From the NCBI GenBank assembly GCA_044222245.1, contig JBGANQ010000023.1, forward strand, positions 38,671 to 102,670: a DNA stretch of 64,000 nucleotides, read 5' to 3'. The stretch comes from CALFML01 sp044222245 (lineage in GTDB: Bacteria > Myxococcota_A > Polyangia > Palsa-1104 > JAEUJZ01). Made by a program: the position numbers and the translations under genes. The notes under the pieces were generated by a model. It was not told the origin of the DNA, searched no databases, and saw only the letters and a program-made list of their open reading frames with translations. Of the stretch, positions 1 to 7,579 are shown piece after piece. Numbering within the stretch: the stretch's first letter is position 1; each line of letters starts with the position of its first letter.

Positions 1-1
1 G

Positions 2-1204
2 ATCAAGAGCTGGCCGACGATGCTGGTGCTCGCGCCGGGCGACGCCGGGGCGGAGTCGCCGGTGCTGGCGCGGTGGGTGGGCGCGATGACCGCCCGCGAG
101 CTGCTCGGGCGGCTGCGCGAGCTGGCCGCCGCGCCGACCTCGCCGCTGCTGGCGCAGGCCGACGCGGCGGCGGCGGCGGGACGCTGGAGCGAGGCGGCCG
201 GCCTCTACGAGAAGGCGGCGCAGCTGCCGGCCGGGCGACCGCAGGCGCTGCTCGGCCAGATGCAGGCCCTGCACGCCCTGGGCGCGCACGCCGCCTGCGC
301 CGAGCTCGGCGACACGGCGTTTGCGCAGCTCGGCAAGACCGCCCTGGCCACCGACTTTGCCTCCTATGCCGCCGACTGCCTGGAAGACTACCGCGACATC
401 GACACCCGGCAGAAGCTGCGGCGGCGCCTGCGGGCCCGGCTCGAGCAGCTGGTGCAGGACTCCCAGGCGGAGCTGTTGACCGATGATCGCAGCGACGGCT
501 ACGGCACGCTGATCGGGCTGGCCGATGCCCTGGGCGAGGCGCCGGCCGGCGACCGCTACGCGCTGGCGCGGGCGCAGCTGCTGGAGGCGGCGGCCAAGGC
601 GGCACCGAGCGCCCTGGTGGCGGCGACCTTCGATGCCCACCGGCTGGACGCCTACCGGCGGCTTAAGCGCTACGCCGAGGCGGAGGCGATGCTGCTCGGC
701 TCGCTCAAGGCGCTGCCCGATGACTACAACCCGCCGGCGCGGCTGGCGCGGCTTTACTCGGACTTGGGGCGGCTGGACGCGGCGCTCTTGCAGATCAACC
801 GGGCGCTGGCGCTGTGCGCCGGACCGCGCCGCATCGCCATGTACGAGCTGCGGGCGAGCATCCAGCATGGCCTTGGTCAGACGCCGGCGGCGCTGCAGTC
901 GCTGCGGGCGGCGATGGCGATCGTCCGCGGGCAGCTGCGCCCGGGGGCGCCGCCGTCGGGCAAGCTGGCGAGCCTGGAGAAGCTGGTGGCCACCATGGAG
1001 AGCACGCAGCCGAGCGGGCCGGCGAGTCCGCCCACGGCTCCGGCCGCGCCGGCGAGTCCGCCCCGGCCACCGGTGCCGGTCCGGCCGCCGACCCCGGTCT
1101 ACCAGCCGGGCGATGCGGTGGCGCGCGAGCTGGAGCGTGAGCCCGTGGACAAGAAGCCGGCGCGCCCCTCGCGGAAGGTGGCCAAGCGCGACACGCTCCG
1201 ATGA
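2..1204 (+). CDS. Thioredoxin-like/TPR protein, C-terminal part (5' end outside window)
   Basis: The frame is open from the first bases, so the gene begins before the window. The first ~40 residues contain SWPTMLVL followed by VGAMTARELLGRLREL. This resembles the last strand (with its cis-proline) and final helix of a thioredoxin fold. The rest is alpha-helical, with degenerate TPR-type repeats such as AGRWSEAAGLYEKAAQLP, KRYAEAEAMLLGSLKALP and GRLDAALLQINRALAL. It ends in a Pro-rich tail and a basic C-terminus. A thioredoxin fold joined to TPRs suggests a protein-interaction or redox-scaffold role. The catalytic CxxC, if there is one, would lie upstream and cannot be seen. The nitrilase-family gene follows 34 bp downstream on the same strand. 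Confidence 0.7.
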   Translation: MKSWPTMLVLAPGDAGAESPVLARWVGAMTARELLGRLRELAAAPTSPLLAQADAAAAAGRWSEAAGLYEKAAQLPAGRPQALLGQMQALHALGAHAACAELGDTAFAQLGKTALATDFASYAADCLEDYRDIDTRQKLRRRLRARLEQLVQDSQAELLTDDRSDGYGTLIGLADALGEAPAGDRYALARAQLLEAAAKAAPSALVAATFDAHRLDAYRRLKRYAEAEAMLLGSLKALPDDYNPPARLARLYSDLGRLDAALLQINRALALCAGPRRIAMYELRASIQHGLGQTPAALQSLRAAMAIVRGQLRPGAPPSGKLASLEKLVATMESTQPSGPASPPTAPAAPASPPRPPVPVRPPTPVYQPGDAVARELEREPVDKKPARPSRKVAKRDTLR

Positions 1205-1238
1205 GGGCGGCGGCGGCAGCCGGCGGCGCGGGTCGATC

Positions 1239-2030
1239 ATGAAGCTCGCGGCGGTTCAGTTCAAGCCCGGCAAGGGGGACGCGGCGGCGGCGCTGGAGAG
1301 CCTGGCGCGGCTCGTCGAGCAGGCGGCGGTGAGCGGTGCCGAGCTGGTGGTGTGCCCTGAGATGGCCACCACCGGCTACCTGTTTCGCGACGCCGCCGCG
1401 GTGCGGCCGGTCGCCGAGAGCGCCACCGGCCCCGGCTTCCAGCGGCTGGCCGAGATCGCCCGCCGTCACGGCTGCTACATCGTCTGCGGCTATGCCGAGC
1501 GCGCCGGCGGCGCCGGGACCGATGTCGGCGACCCGGTCGTCGCCGCCGGCGAGGTCGGCGCGGAGCGGCTGTACAACTCGGCGCGGCTCATCGGGCCGCA
1601 CGGCGAGCTCCTGGCCAACTATCGCAAGCGGCTGCTGTTTCCGGCGGACACTACCTGGGCGCTGCCCGGCGAGCTCCCCTATCCGGTCCTGGCGACCCCC
1701 TTTGGCACGCTGACCGCGGGGATCTGCATGGACCTCAACGACGACCGCTTCACCGCCTTCCTGCGCCAGACGCAGGCGCGCGTGGTCGCCTTCTGCACCA
1801 ACTGGGTGGACGAGGCGCTCGATGTGCGGCCGTACTGGCGCTATCGCCTCAGCGGCGTCCGCAGCTACTTTGTCGCCGCCAACACCTACGGCGGTGAGAC
1901 CGCGCCGGGCCACGCGCCCGTCGCGTTCTGCGGCTGCTCGACGATCCTCGGCCCCGACGGACGGACCCTGGCGCGCGCGGCGCCGGCAGGAGACGCGGTG
2001 ATCCTGGCCGAGCTGCCGCCGCTGGCCTGA
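1239..2030 (+). CDS. Nitrilase-superfamily carbon-nitrogen hydrolase
   Basis: This is a 263-residue enzyme of the carbon-nitrogen hydrolase family, which hydrolyses amides or nitriles through a Glu-Lys-Cys triad. All three elements are visible: Glu in CPEMATTGY, Lys in NYRKRLLFP and Cys in GICMDLN. The length matches single-domain amidases of the family. The ATG at 1239 gives MKLAAVQFKP, the usual first beta-strand, so the longer upstream frame is not needed. The substrate cannot be told from sequence. The last 41 bp of the gene, including the stop, are repeated exactly just downstream (2031-2071). Confidence 0.9.
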   Translation: MKLAAVQFKPGKGDAAAALESLARLVEQAAVSGAELVVCPEMATTGYLFRDAAAVRPVAESATGPGFQRLAEIARRHGCYIVCGYAERAGGAGTDVGDPVVAAGEVGAERLYNSARLIGPHGELLANYRKRLLFPADTTWALPGELPYPVLATPFGTLTAGICMDLNDDRFTAFLRQTQARVVAFCTNWVDEALDVRPYWRYRLSGVRSYFVAANTYGGETAPGHAPVAFCGCSTILGPDGRTLARAAPAGDAVILAELPPLA

Positions 2031-2071
2031 GAGACGCGGTGATCCTGGCCGAGCTGCCGCCGCTGGCCTGA
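1990..2071. repeat. Perfect 41-bp tandem duplication at a gene end
   Basis: Bases 1990-2030 and 2031-2071 are identical, starting GAGACGCGGTGATCCTGG and ending CTGGCCTGA. The first copy encodes the last residues and stop of the nitrilase-family gene. The second copy is untranslated. The absence of any mismatch suggests either a recent duplication or an assembly artefact. Confidence 0.95.
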
Positions 2072-2125
2072 CAACGCGGCCCTCCGTGCGGCGCCGCCGC
2101 CTCGGCGCGACTGCCGGGACCAGCC

Positions 2126-2338
2126 GTCAGCCTGGAGAGGCCGGTAGCTCCGGCGCGGCGCCCATGGCGGCTGTGTGCTGTGGTGGGCGCGCTGTCAGCC
2201 TGGAGAGGCCGGCGGCCCCAGCGCAGCGCGGATGGCGGCTGTGTGCTGTGGTGGGCGCGCCGTCAGCCTGGGGAGGCCGGTAGCCCCAGCGCGGCGCGGA
2301 TGGCGGCGGCGGCGCGCTGCGGGCTGTGGTGGGCGCGC
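2126..2338. repeat. 68-bp tandem repeat covering the 3' end of the glycosyltransferase gene
   Basis: Copies begin with GTCAGCCTGG(A/G)GAGGCCGG at 2126, 2194 and 2262, an exact 68-bp period. Each contains ATGGCGGC and ends TGTGGTGGGCGCGC. The third copy is about 10 bp longer and is the coding 3' end of the glycosyltransferase gene, whose stop is at 2263-2265. The two outer copies appear to be duplicated gene-end sequence and differ by several substitutions. Confidence 0.9.
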
Positions 2339-3630
2339 AGGAAGGCGTAGCCGGCGAGGCGCAGGCGCTGCTGCAGGGCCGGGTCGTGGCACAGGGTGAG
2401 GATGGCGCGGGCGAAGCGGTCGGGCTCGTCCTCGATGAGGACCTCGACGCCGCCGGTGACCGGCAGGCCGGCGGCGCCGGCGGTGGTGGTGACTACCGGC
2501 AGCCCGGCGCGGAACGCCTCCAGCAGCTTGATGCGCACCCCCGAGCCGCCCAGGATGGGCGCGATCACCCCCAGGCAGCGCGGGTACAGGGTCTCCAGGT
2601 CGGCGACGTAGCCGAGGACCTCGATGCCCGGCCGCTGCCACTCTTTGGGCACCAGCGGTCGCCCCTGCGCATCGAGCGCCAGACCCGAGCCGGCGATCGA
2701 CAGCCGCACCTCCGGCAGCGCCCGCTGCAGCTGCGGCCAGACCGCGGCGCAGAACCAGGACAGGCCGAGCGCGTTGGGGTGCCAGGTGAGGTTGCCGACA
2801 TAGCCAAGCCGCAGCTCGGCGGGCGGCGGGCGGCGCGGCTCGGCGGACTGCACCACCTGCGGCACCACCTGCGGCACCACCTGCTGCCCGGTGTGCCGCA
2901 AGGTCAGCGCGGTCAGCGCGTCGGCGTCGAGCTGAGAGATGGCGACCACCGCGTCCACCGCGGCCAGGGTCGCGGCCTCAAAGCGAGCGGCGGCGGCGTG
3001 CTCGGCGCGGGCCAGCGGCCGCAGCGGCAGCGGGACGCGGGCGGCGAACTGGGCGAAAAAGTCGCTCTCCACGTTGTGCTCATCGACGACAATCCGCGCT
3101 GCCGGGCAGGCGCGCCGGACCAGCTGCAGGTAAAGCGCCATGCCCAGGTGATCCAGGTACACAAGGTCGTAGCCGCCGCCGCTCAGCTCGCGGGTGAGGG
3201 CGCGCTCCACAGCGGCGCTGTGCCACTTGGTGGCAAGGTAGGGCACCCCGCTGCGCGCCCGCTGCACCGCCACCCGCAGCAGCTCGGCCGGCGCCTGCTT
3301 GAGGTGAATGGGGTGGGGCAGGGGAGGCAGCACGTCTACCTTCAGCCCAGGGCGCGGGGCCGCCGCCGGCTGGGGGAGCCCCGATGCCGGCGATGCCGGC
3401 GATGCCGGCGATGCCGGCGATGCCGATGACAGCGATGAAGACGGCTTGATGATCGCCTCGTGCAGCGCCGCGAGCTCGGCGGCGGTGACCGGGACCTCGG
3501 CCAGGCTCAGCAGGGTGAGCTGGCTGACCTCGGGCTGCGCCGCGAGCAGCCGCAGCTGCGCCAGGCTGCGCACCCGCCCGCCCTGATGGGCCGGCCAGAG
3601 AAACTCTGTGGTCAAGTAGAACACCCGCAT
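2263..3630 (-). CDS. Glycosyltransferase, GT4-like
   Basis: This protein of about 455 residues has the two-domain look of a GT-B glycosyltransferase. The N-terminal half begins MRVFYLTTEFLWPAHQGG, the acceptor-side Rossmann start with a Gly-Gly loop. The C-terminal half has LRLGYVGNLTWHPN, then SGVRIKLLEAFRAGLPVV, which corresponds to the nucleotide-sugar-binding EX7E region. It probably transfers a sugar from a nucleotide donor during polysaccharide or glycan synthesis. The ATG at 3630 has AGGG just upstream; an adjacent GTG at 3633 is less likely. Two low-complexity insertions are visible: an Ala-Ser-Pro repeat near residues 70-85 and a VVPQVVPQVV stretch mid-protein. Donor and acceptor are unknown. 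Confidence 0.88.
   Translation of the reverse strand: MRVFYLTTEFLWPAHQGGRVRSLAQLRLLAAQPEVSQLTLLSLAEVPVTAAELAALHEAIIKPSSSLSSASPASPASPASPASGLPQPAAAPRPGLKVDVLPPLPHPIHLKQAPAELLRVAVQRARSGVPYLATKWHSAAVERALTRELSGGGYDLVYLDHLGMALYLQLVRRACPAARIVVDEHNVESDFFAQFAARVPLPLRPLARAEHAAAARFEAATLAAVDAVVAISQLDADALTALTLRHTGQQVVPQVVPQVVQSAEPRRPPPAELRLGYVGNLTWHPNALGLSWFCAAVWPQLQRALPEVRLSIAGSGLALDAQGRPLVPKEWQRPGIEVLGYVADLETLYPRCLGVIAPILGGSGVRIKLLEAFRAGLPVVTTTAGAAGLPVTGGVEVLIEDEPDRFARAILTLCHDPALQQRLRLAGYAFLRAHHSPQRAAAAIRAALGLPASPG
3382..3431. repeat. 9-bp microsatellite (GATGCCGGC) inside the glycosyltransferase gene
   Basis: Four to five head-to-tail GATGCCGGC units on the plus strand encode Ala-Ser-Pro repeats on the minus strand. 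The unit is a multiple of three, so changes in copy number keep the frame. They would only alter the length of the linker between the first strands and the rest of the N-terminal domain. Confidence 0.9.
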
Positions 3631-3714
3631 CACACCCTAGCTTCGCCCACTGCGGCGCGGCGCGACAGCGGAAAAACACCGCCCGATCCCCTGGGCTGGG
3701 TCCGGGGGTTTTTG

Positions 3715-3744
3715 TTGCAATGAGCGAGAAGGATTCTCGATAAT
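3715..3744 (+). promoter_or_regulatory. Sigma-70-like promoter with an internal palindrome
   Basis: TTGCAA (3715-3720) and GATAAT (3739-3744) are separated by 18 bp, with 4/6 and 5/6 matches to the housekeeping consensus. The spacer holds a perfect palindrome, CGAGAA-GGA-TTCTCG (3725-3739), which could be an operator. It lies upstream of the PAS-STAS gene in a stretch less GC-rich than its surroundings. Confidence 0.45.
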
Positions 3745-3866
3745 TTGCTGTAGGAAATCATGAACGATCGGCGGTCTGCGATTGCTCTATGCGCTGCCGG
3801 GAGCGGGCGCCGCGGCCCCCGGCTGCTGGCGGACCGGAGTCCCAAGCGACTCGGGCGCGGGTGCCC

Positions 3867-4943
3867 ATGACCTACGCCGAGCGCCTGCTCGTGCTCCAGC
3901 GCGTGGCGATTCCCGTCTGGATCATGGACTACGTGAACCTGGAGATGCTGTGGGGCAACTCGCGGGCGATCGAGCTGTGGCAGGCCAGGGATCTCGCCGA
4001 GCTGCAGGGGCGTGACTTCAAGCAGGTCTCGGCGGCGGCGCGCACGCGCCAGCTGGCCACTCAGGCGCGCGTCGAGCGCGGCGAGACCGAGGAGCGGCTG
4101 CTCACTTTCTATCCCGGCGGCAAGACGGCGGTGACCGTGCGCTGCCACATCTCGGGGCTGCAGCTCGATGACGGCCGCACCGTCATGCTGGTGCAGGCCC
4201 TGGACACCAAGGTGGACATCGATCCCGAGCAGCTGCGCGGGATCGAGGCGATCCGCCGCATCTGGGCCATGGTGTCGCTGCTCGACGAGGCGGGCGGGGT
4301 GCTGACGCAGAACCCGGCCGGCCTGCGGGCCTTTGGCGAGTCGACGTCGCTGCAGCAGTGGTTTGTCGATCCCGCGGTGGTGGCCGCGCTGGACGTCGAG
4401 GTCCGCGCGGCGCGGGTCTTCCGCGGCGAGGTCAAGGCGCGCACCCTGGCCGGTGAGCGCTGGCACGCGGTGGAGGCGCACCGCTCGGTGGATCCGGTGA
4501 CCGGCGCGCCGGCGACCCTGGTGCTGCAGATGGATGTGACGGCGCTGCACGAGAGCCGGGCGCGGATCGAGGAGCAGGCGGCGCAGATCCGCGTGATGTC
4601 GGTGCCGATCCTCGATGTCGGGCAGGGGGTGCTGGCGGTGCCGCTCATCGGCGTGCTGGACGAGGCGCGCAGCAGCGAGCTGGCGGGGCGCCTGCTGCCC
4701 GAGATCACCGCGCGGCGCGCCGCCCATGTGATCCTCGACCTCACCGGGGTGGAGACGCTGGACGCGGCGGGGGCGACGTCCATCCTCAAGGTCGCGCGAG
4801 CGACCGAGCTTCTGGGGGCGCGGCCGATCCTGACCGGCATCCGGCCGCCGCTCGCCGAGCTGCTGGTGCGCTCGGGAGTCGACCTGGAGGGCATCCTGAC
4901 CCTGCGCACGCTGGCCTCCGGGCTGGCCGCCTGCCGCGGCTGA
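3867..4943 (+). CDS. PAS-STAS protein, RsbR-like regulator
   Basis: This 358-residue protein has two PAS-like stretches (about residues 1-115 and 125-235), a short coiled linker (ESRARIEEQAAQIR) and a C-terminal STAS domain from about residue 245. The STAS part resembles RsbR/RsbS co-antagonists of the stressosome, with DLTGVETLDAAGATS and ILTGIRPPLAELLVRSGVDL. In RsbR proteins two threonines in these motifs are phosphorylated. The second is present (T323), but the first appears to be alanine (A300). It probably senses a signal through PAS and passes it on by protein-protein contacts in the cytoplasm. The start is uncertain: an in-frame ATG lies at 3789, but homology begins near the chosen ATG. 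It is convergent with the diguanylate cyclase gene. Confidence 0.8.
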   Translation: MTYAERLLVLQRVAIPVWIMDYVNLEMLWGNSRAIELWQARDLAELQGRDFKQVSAAARTRQLATQARVERGETEERLLTFYPGGKTAVTVRCHISGLQLDDGRTVMLVQALDTKVDIDPEQLRGIEAIRRIWAMVSLLDEAGGVLTQNPAGLRAFGESTSLQQWFVDPAVVAALDVEVRAARVFRGEVKARTLAGERWHAVEAHRSVDPVTGAPATLVLQMDVTALHESRARIEEQAAQIRVMSVPILDVGQGVLAVPLIGVLDEARSSELAGRLLPEITARRAAHVILDLTGVETLDAAGATSILKVARATELLGARPILTGIRPPLAELLVRSGVDLEGILTLRTLASGLAACRG

Positions 4944-4958
4944 GCGGACCGGCGCGGC

Positions 4959-6236
4959 TCAACTCGCCGCCAGCGCGACCACGCAGTTGCGGCCGCGCTG
5001 CTTGGCGGCATACAGGGCGTCATCGGCTTGCTGCAGCGACTGCTGCACGCTGCCGTGAAACTGCGCCACGCCCAGGCTGACGGTGAACTTGACCACGTCG
5101 CTGCCCGAGCGCACGGTGACCTGGCTCAAGGCCTGGCGCAGCGACTCTGCCACCGCCACCGCCGCCGGCAGCGGCGTCTGCCGCAGCATGATCACGAACT
5201 CCTCGCCGCCGTAGCGGGCCAAAAGGTCAATCGGCCGCAGGCAGCGCTGGCAGGTCGCGGTCACCTCCTTGAGCACGGCGTCGCCCACCGGGTGGCCGAA
5301 GGTGTCGTTGATGCGCTTGAACTGGTCGGCATCGAGGATGAGGAACGCCAGCGGAGAGTCTGTCGCCAGCGCCACCGCGGCCTCCTGCTCCGCCTGCTCC
5401 AGGAAGTAGCGGCGATTGAAGGCGCCGGTGAGAAAGTCAGTGACCGCCATGCTGCGCAGCGAGTCCTCGGCCTTTTTGCGCTCGGTGATGTCGCGGGTGA
5501 TGACCGAGTAGCCGCTGATCTCGGAGGTGCCATCGTCCTGCAGCGCCGAGACAATGGTGTTCGCCCAGAAGCGCGAGCCGTCCCGCCGCACCCGCCAGCC
5601 CTCGTCCTCGTGCCAGCCGGTCTTGGTGGCCATGGTCAGGCGCAGCGCGACCGCCGCCGCGGTCTTTTCGTCTGCGGGATAGTCAAAGCCGAACGGCAGG
5701 CCCACGGCCTCACTTGGTAGGTAGCCCTCGACCCGCTGCGCCGACTGGTTCCAGGCATCGATCTGGCCGTCGCGATCGAGGGTGTAGATCGCATAGTCGC
5801 GAATCCCATCGAAGATCGCGCGCAGGCGCTCCTCGCGGGTCCGGATCATGCGCTCCTGCTCGACCAGCCGGCTGATGTCGATGAGCACCATCATCAGGCA
5901 GTCGGGATCGACCTTGATGATGGTGACGGCCAGCACACCGCTGCGCCGCGGGCCCTTGAGCCCGGGAATCTCGACCTCATGGTTTTCGCAGACAAGGCCG
6001 TGCGTGGGCTCAAAAGCGGTCACCAGCTTGCGCAGCTCGGGCGCGTACGGTTCAAGGACCACAAGCAGGTTGTCCAGGCTGGCGCCGCACGCGACCGGCA
6101 GCAGCAGCTGGTTTGCTTTGGGGTTCATCATCTCGACCCGGCCGGTGCCGGAAAGCTTGGCGATTCCGACCGGGCACCGCTGGAGAAACTGCAGCAGGAC
6201 TCCGAGCTCGGATAAAGTCTCAGGTTCAGCGACCAT
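4959..6236 (-). CDS. PAS-PAS-GGDEF diguanylate cyclase
   Basis: The protein has 425 residues and should make cyclic di-GMP from two GTP. The first PAS-like domain covers about residues 5-130 and the second, ending in a PAC motif (YSVITRDITERKKAED), about 135-262. The GGDEF domain follows from about 265. The active site reads GGEEF (residues 343-347). An RPID inhibitory I-site starts nine residues earlier (334-337), so product inhibition is expected. There is no transmembrane segment, so the enzyme should be cytosolic and its input should come through the PAS domains. A possible 38-codon gene ends 1 nt before its ATG. Confidence 0.93.
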   Translation of the reverse strand: MVAEPETLSELGVLLQFLQRCPVGIAKLSGTGRVEMMNPKANQLLLPVACGASLDNLLVVLEPYAPELRKLVTAFEPTHGLVCENHEVEIPGLKGPRRSGVLAVTIIKVDPDCLMMVLIDISRLVEQERMIRTREERLRAIFDGIRDYAIYTLDRDGQIDAWNQSAQRVEGYLPSEAVGLPFGFDYPADEKTAAAVALRLTMATKTGWHEDEGWRVRRDGSRFWANTIVSALQDDGTSEISGYSVITRDITERKKAEDSLRSMAVTDFLTGAFNRRYFLEQAEQEAAVALATDSPLAFLILDADQFKRINDTFGHPVGDAVLKEVTATCQRCLRPIDLLARYGGEEFVIMLRQTPLPAAVAVAESLRQALSQVTVRSGSDVVKFTVSLGVAQFHGSVQQSLQQADDALYAAKQRGRNCVVALAAS

Positions 6237-6237
6237 G

Positions 6238-6354
6238 TCACCGCCTCTGGGTCAAGACGTCAAGGTTGGCGCCGGGGGCGGGAGCAGAGACTCCCTTTAA
6301 AAATGGAGGGGAAAAATGAAATAGATCGGAGGCTGCAATAATCAGCTCTTCCAT
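6238..6354 (-). CDS. Possible 38-residue leader gene upstream of the diguanylate cyclase
   Basis: An ATG at 6354 preceded by AAGGAG with six bases of spacing opens a 38-codon frame. It starts MEELIIAASDLFHF and ends LDVLTQRR. Its stop lies one base before the diguanylate cyclase ATG, an arrangement typical of translational coupling. No homologue is recognised. The first 20 codons are AT-rich at third positions, unlike neighbouring genes, so this may instead be a leader that only places ribosomes for the cyclase. The ribosome-binding site and the junction are the evidence; function is unknown. Confidence 0.45.
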   Translation of the reverse strand: MEELIIAASDLFHFSPPFLKGVSAPAPGANLDVLTQRR

Positions 6355-6636
6355 CAATCACTCCTTGAAAATATGCGATCTATCTAGCAGCCCCAATGCC
6401 AGAAAACCCCGTCGCTCAAGTGGACTTGATTAACCTGTTGAATTGTCCCTCCGGCAAGTCCCGCAAGCGTACTTCCCAGGTCGCGCGGACGGCTCCGATT
6501 CCGATCGGATCAGCTGACCTAAATCGGAATTACCCGGCGGACTCTGCCGCCTCGCGCCGGGGAGACGCGCCAGCCGCCGACATAGGAGCCGACAAAGTAA
6601 TTGACTAGGAGTGGGGCGATGTGGTGAAACCGGCGC
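6355..6636. other. Intergenic region between divergent genes
   Basis: About 280 bp separate the diguanylate cyclase unit (minus) from a lipoprotein gene (plus). The end near 6355-6440 is AT-rich (for example TTGAAAATATGCGATCTATCTAG) and probably contains the minus-strand promoter. I could not fix its boxes. The rest shows no clear gene or structure. Confidence 0.5.
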
Positions 6637-7065
6637 ATGAGCAAGCTCTGGTTCGCCTTCACCGTGTGTCTGGTCTCTGCCTGTACCCAACATAGCGATG
6701 CGCCGGCGGACATGGCGGTGCCGCCGGACATGACCAAGCTGCTGTCGGCCTGCGGCCACCCGGGCGACAAAGGAAACTCGCTCGGCGTCGGCAAGTTCTG
6801 CACCAAGATCTCCGACTGTTTTGGCGACGCGGTGCAGACCAACATCTGCTCCTCGCTGGGCAACGGCGCCAACCCGAGCGAAGATGACACCTACTTCTGC
6901 ACCATCTTTCCCTGCCACCTCGCCACCGATGGCGGCGCCGCCTCCAGCTGCGGCGAGAATGCGACCTGCGTCTGCGGCAGCGGCGGCGGCATGACCGGCT
7001 GCGCCTGCACGCCGAACAGCTGCCTCGGCACTCCCCCCGACGCCGGCGCGGTCGACTCCCGCTAG
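6637..7065 (+). CDS. Small Cys-rich lipoprotein
   Basis: This is a 142-residue protein with a signal peptide and a lipobox (LVSAC, modified Cys16), so it is expected to be a lipoprotein. After an Asp/Pro/Met-rich linker it carries about a dozen cysteines in short spacings (CVCGSGGGMTGCACTPNSC), which suggests a disulfide-bonded extracytoplasmic domain. No enzymatic motif is seen. The ribosome-binding site is weak. Proteins of this pattern are common in myxobacteria; the function is unknown. Confidence 0.75.
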   Translation: MSKLWFAFTVCLVSACTQHSDAPADMAVPPDMTKLLSACGHPGDKGNSLGVGKFCTKISDCFGDAVQTNICSSLGNGANPSEDDTYFCTIFPCHLATDGGAASSCGENATCVCGSGGGMTGCACTPNSCLGTPPDAGAVDSR

Positions 7066-7158
7066 CGACGGGTGATAGCGGTTCCGCGGCGCCCGGCTTG
7101 CCTGTTATGCTGGCGGGTGAAGGTCAGACTTTTCTCGCTGACCGGGGAGACCGAAAAG

Positions 7159-7419
7159 ATGAAGACCCCTCACCTCGCCGCATGGATCTTTGTGATTGCC
7201 GGGGCGGCCCACCCCGGCCTCAGCCAGGCCGATGACAAGCGCGACAAGGACATCGAAGAGCGCTTCAAGGCCGCCGACACCGACCACGATGGCAAGCTGA
7301 CGCTGGCCGAGGCCAAGGCGGGTATGCCGCGGGTGGCCCGGGGGTTTGACAAGATCGACAAGGACAAAAAGGGCTACCTTACGGTCGATCAGATCAAGGC
7401 CTTCGCGGCCACCCAGTAA
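7159..7419 (+). CDS. Small secreted EF-hand protein
   Basis: The 86-residue product has a signal peptide (cleavage likely after about residue 24, GLSQA) and a pair of EF-hands. The first loop (D40-E51, DTDHDGKLTLAE) has all the usual calcium ligands. The second (D67-Q78, DKDKKGYLTVDQ) has Lys at position 5 and Gln at position 12, so it probably binds calcium weakly or not at all. It is expected to act in the periplasm or outside. GGGGAGA lies upstream of the ATG. A possible but weak -24/-12 match is at about 7087-7101. Confidence 0.82.
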   Translation: MKTPHLAAWIFVIAGAAHPGLSQADDKRDKDIEERFKAADTDHDGKLTLAEAKAGMPRVARGFDKIDKDKKGYLTVDQIKAFAATQ

Positions 7420-7579
7420 CGTCGGGTTCCCTGGCCTGTCCCAAGGGCCCCACTGCCACCTGTCCGGCGTCGTCCGCCAGACCCTTACTGACCGGCCCAA
7501 AATCATCCTGCATCATCCTTGATTGAGCCAGCGGCGGCCCGGCAGCCAGGCTATGATGGCGATAGGATAGGAGGTCTTC

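Noticed and set aside
3690..3716. G-rich segment followed by TTTTTG, possible terminator or -24/-12 element
   Set aside because: The stem is at most four pairs and no plus-strand gene lies upstream to be terminated. For RpoN only the GG and TTGCA match.
6396..6608. 70-codon open frame in the spacer before the small lipoprotein gene
   Set aside because: No ribosome-binding site, no homology and no signal peptide. It lies in a probable promoter region.
7087..7101. CGGCGCCCGGCTTGCC as an RpoN promoter of the EF-hand gene
   Set aside because: Several positions match, but GC-rich DNA gives such matches often. There is no independent support.
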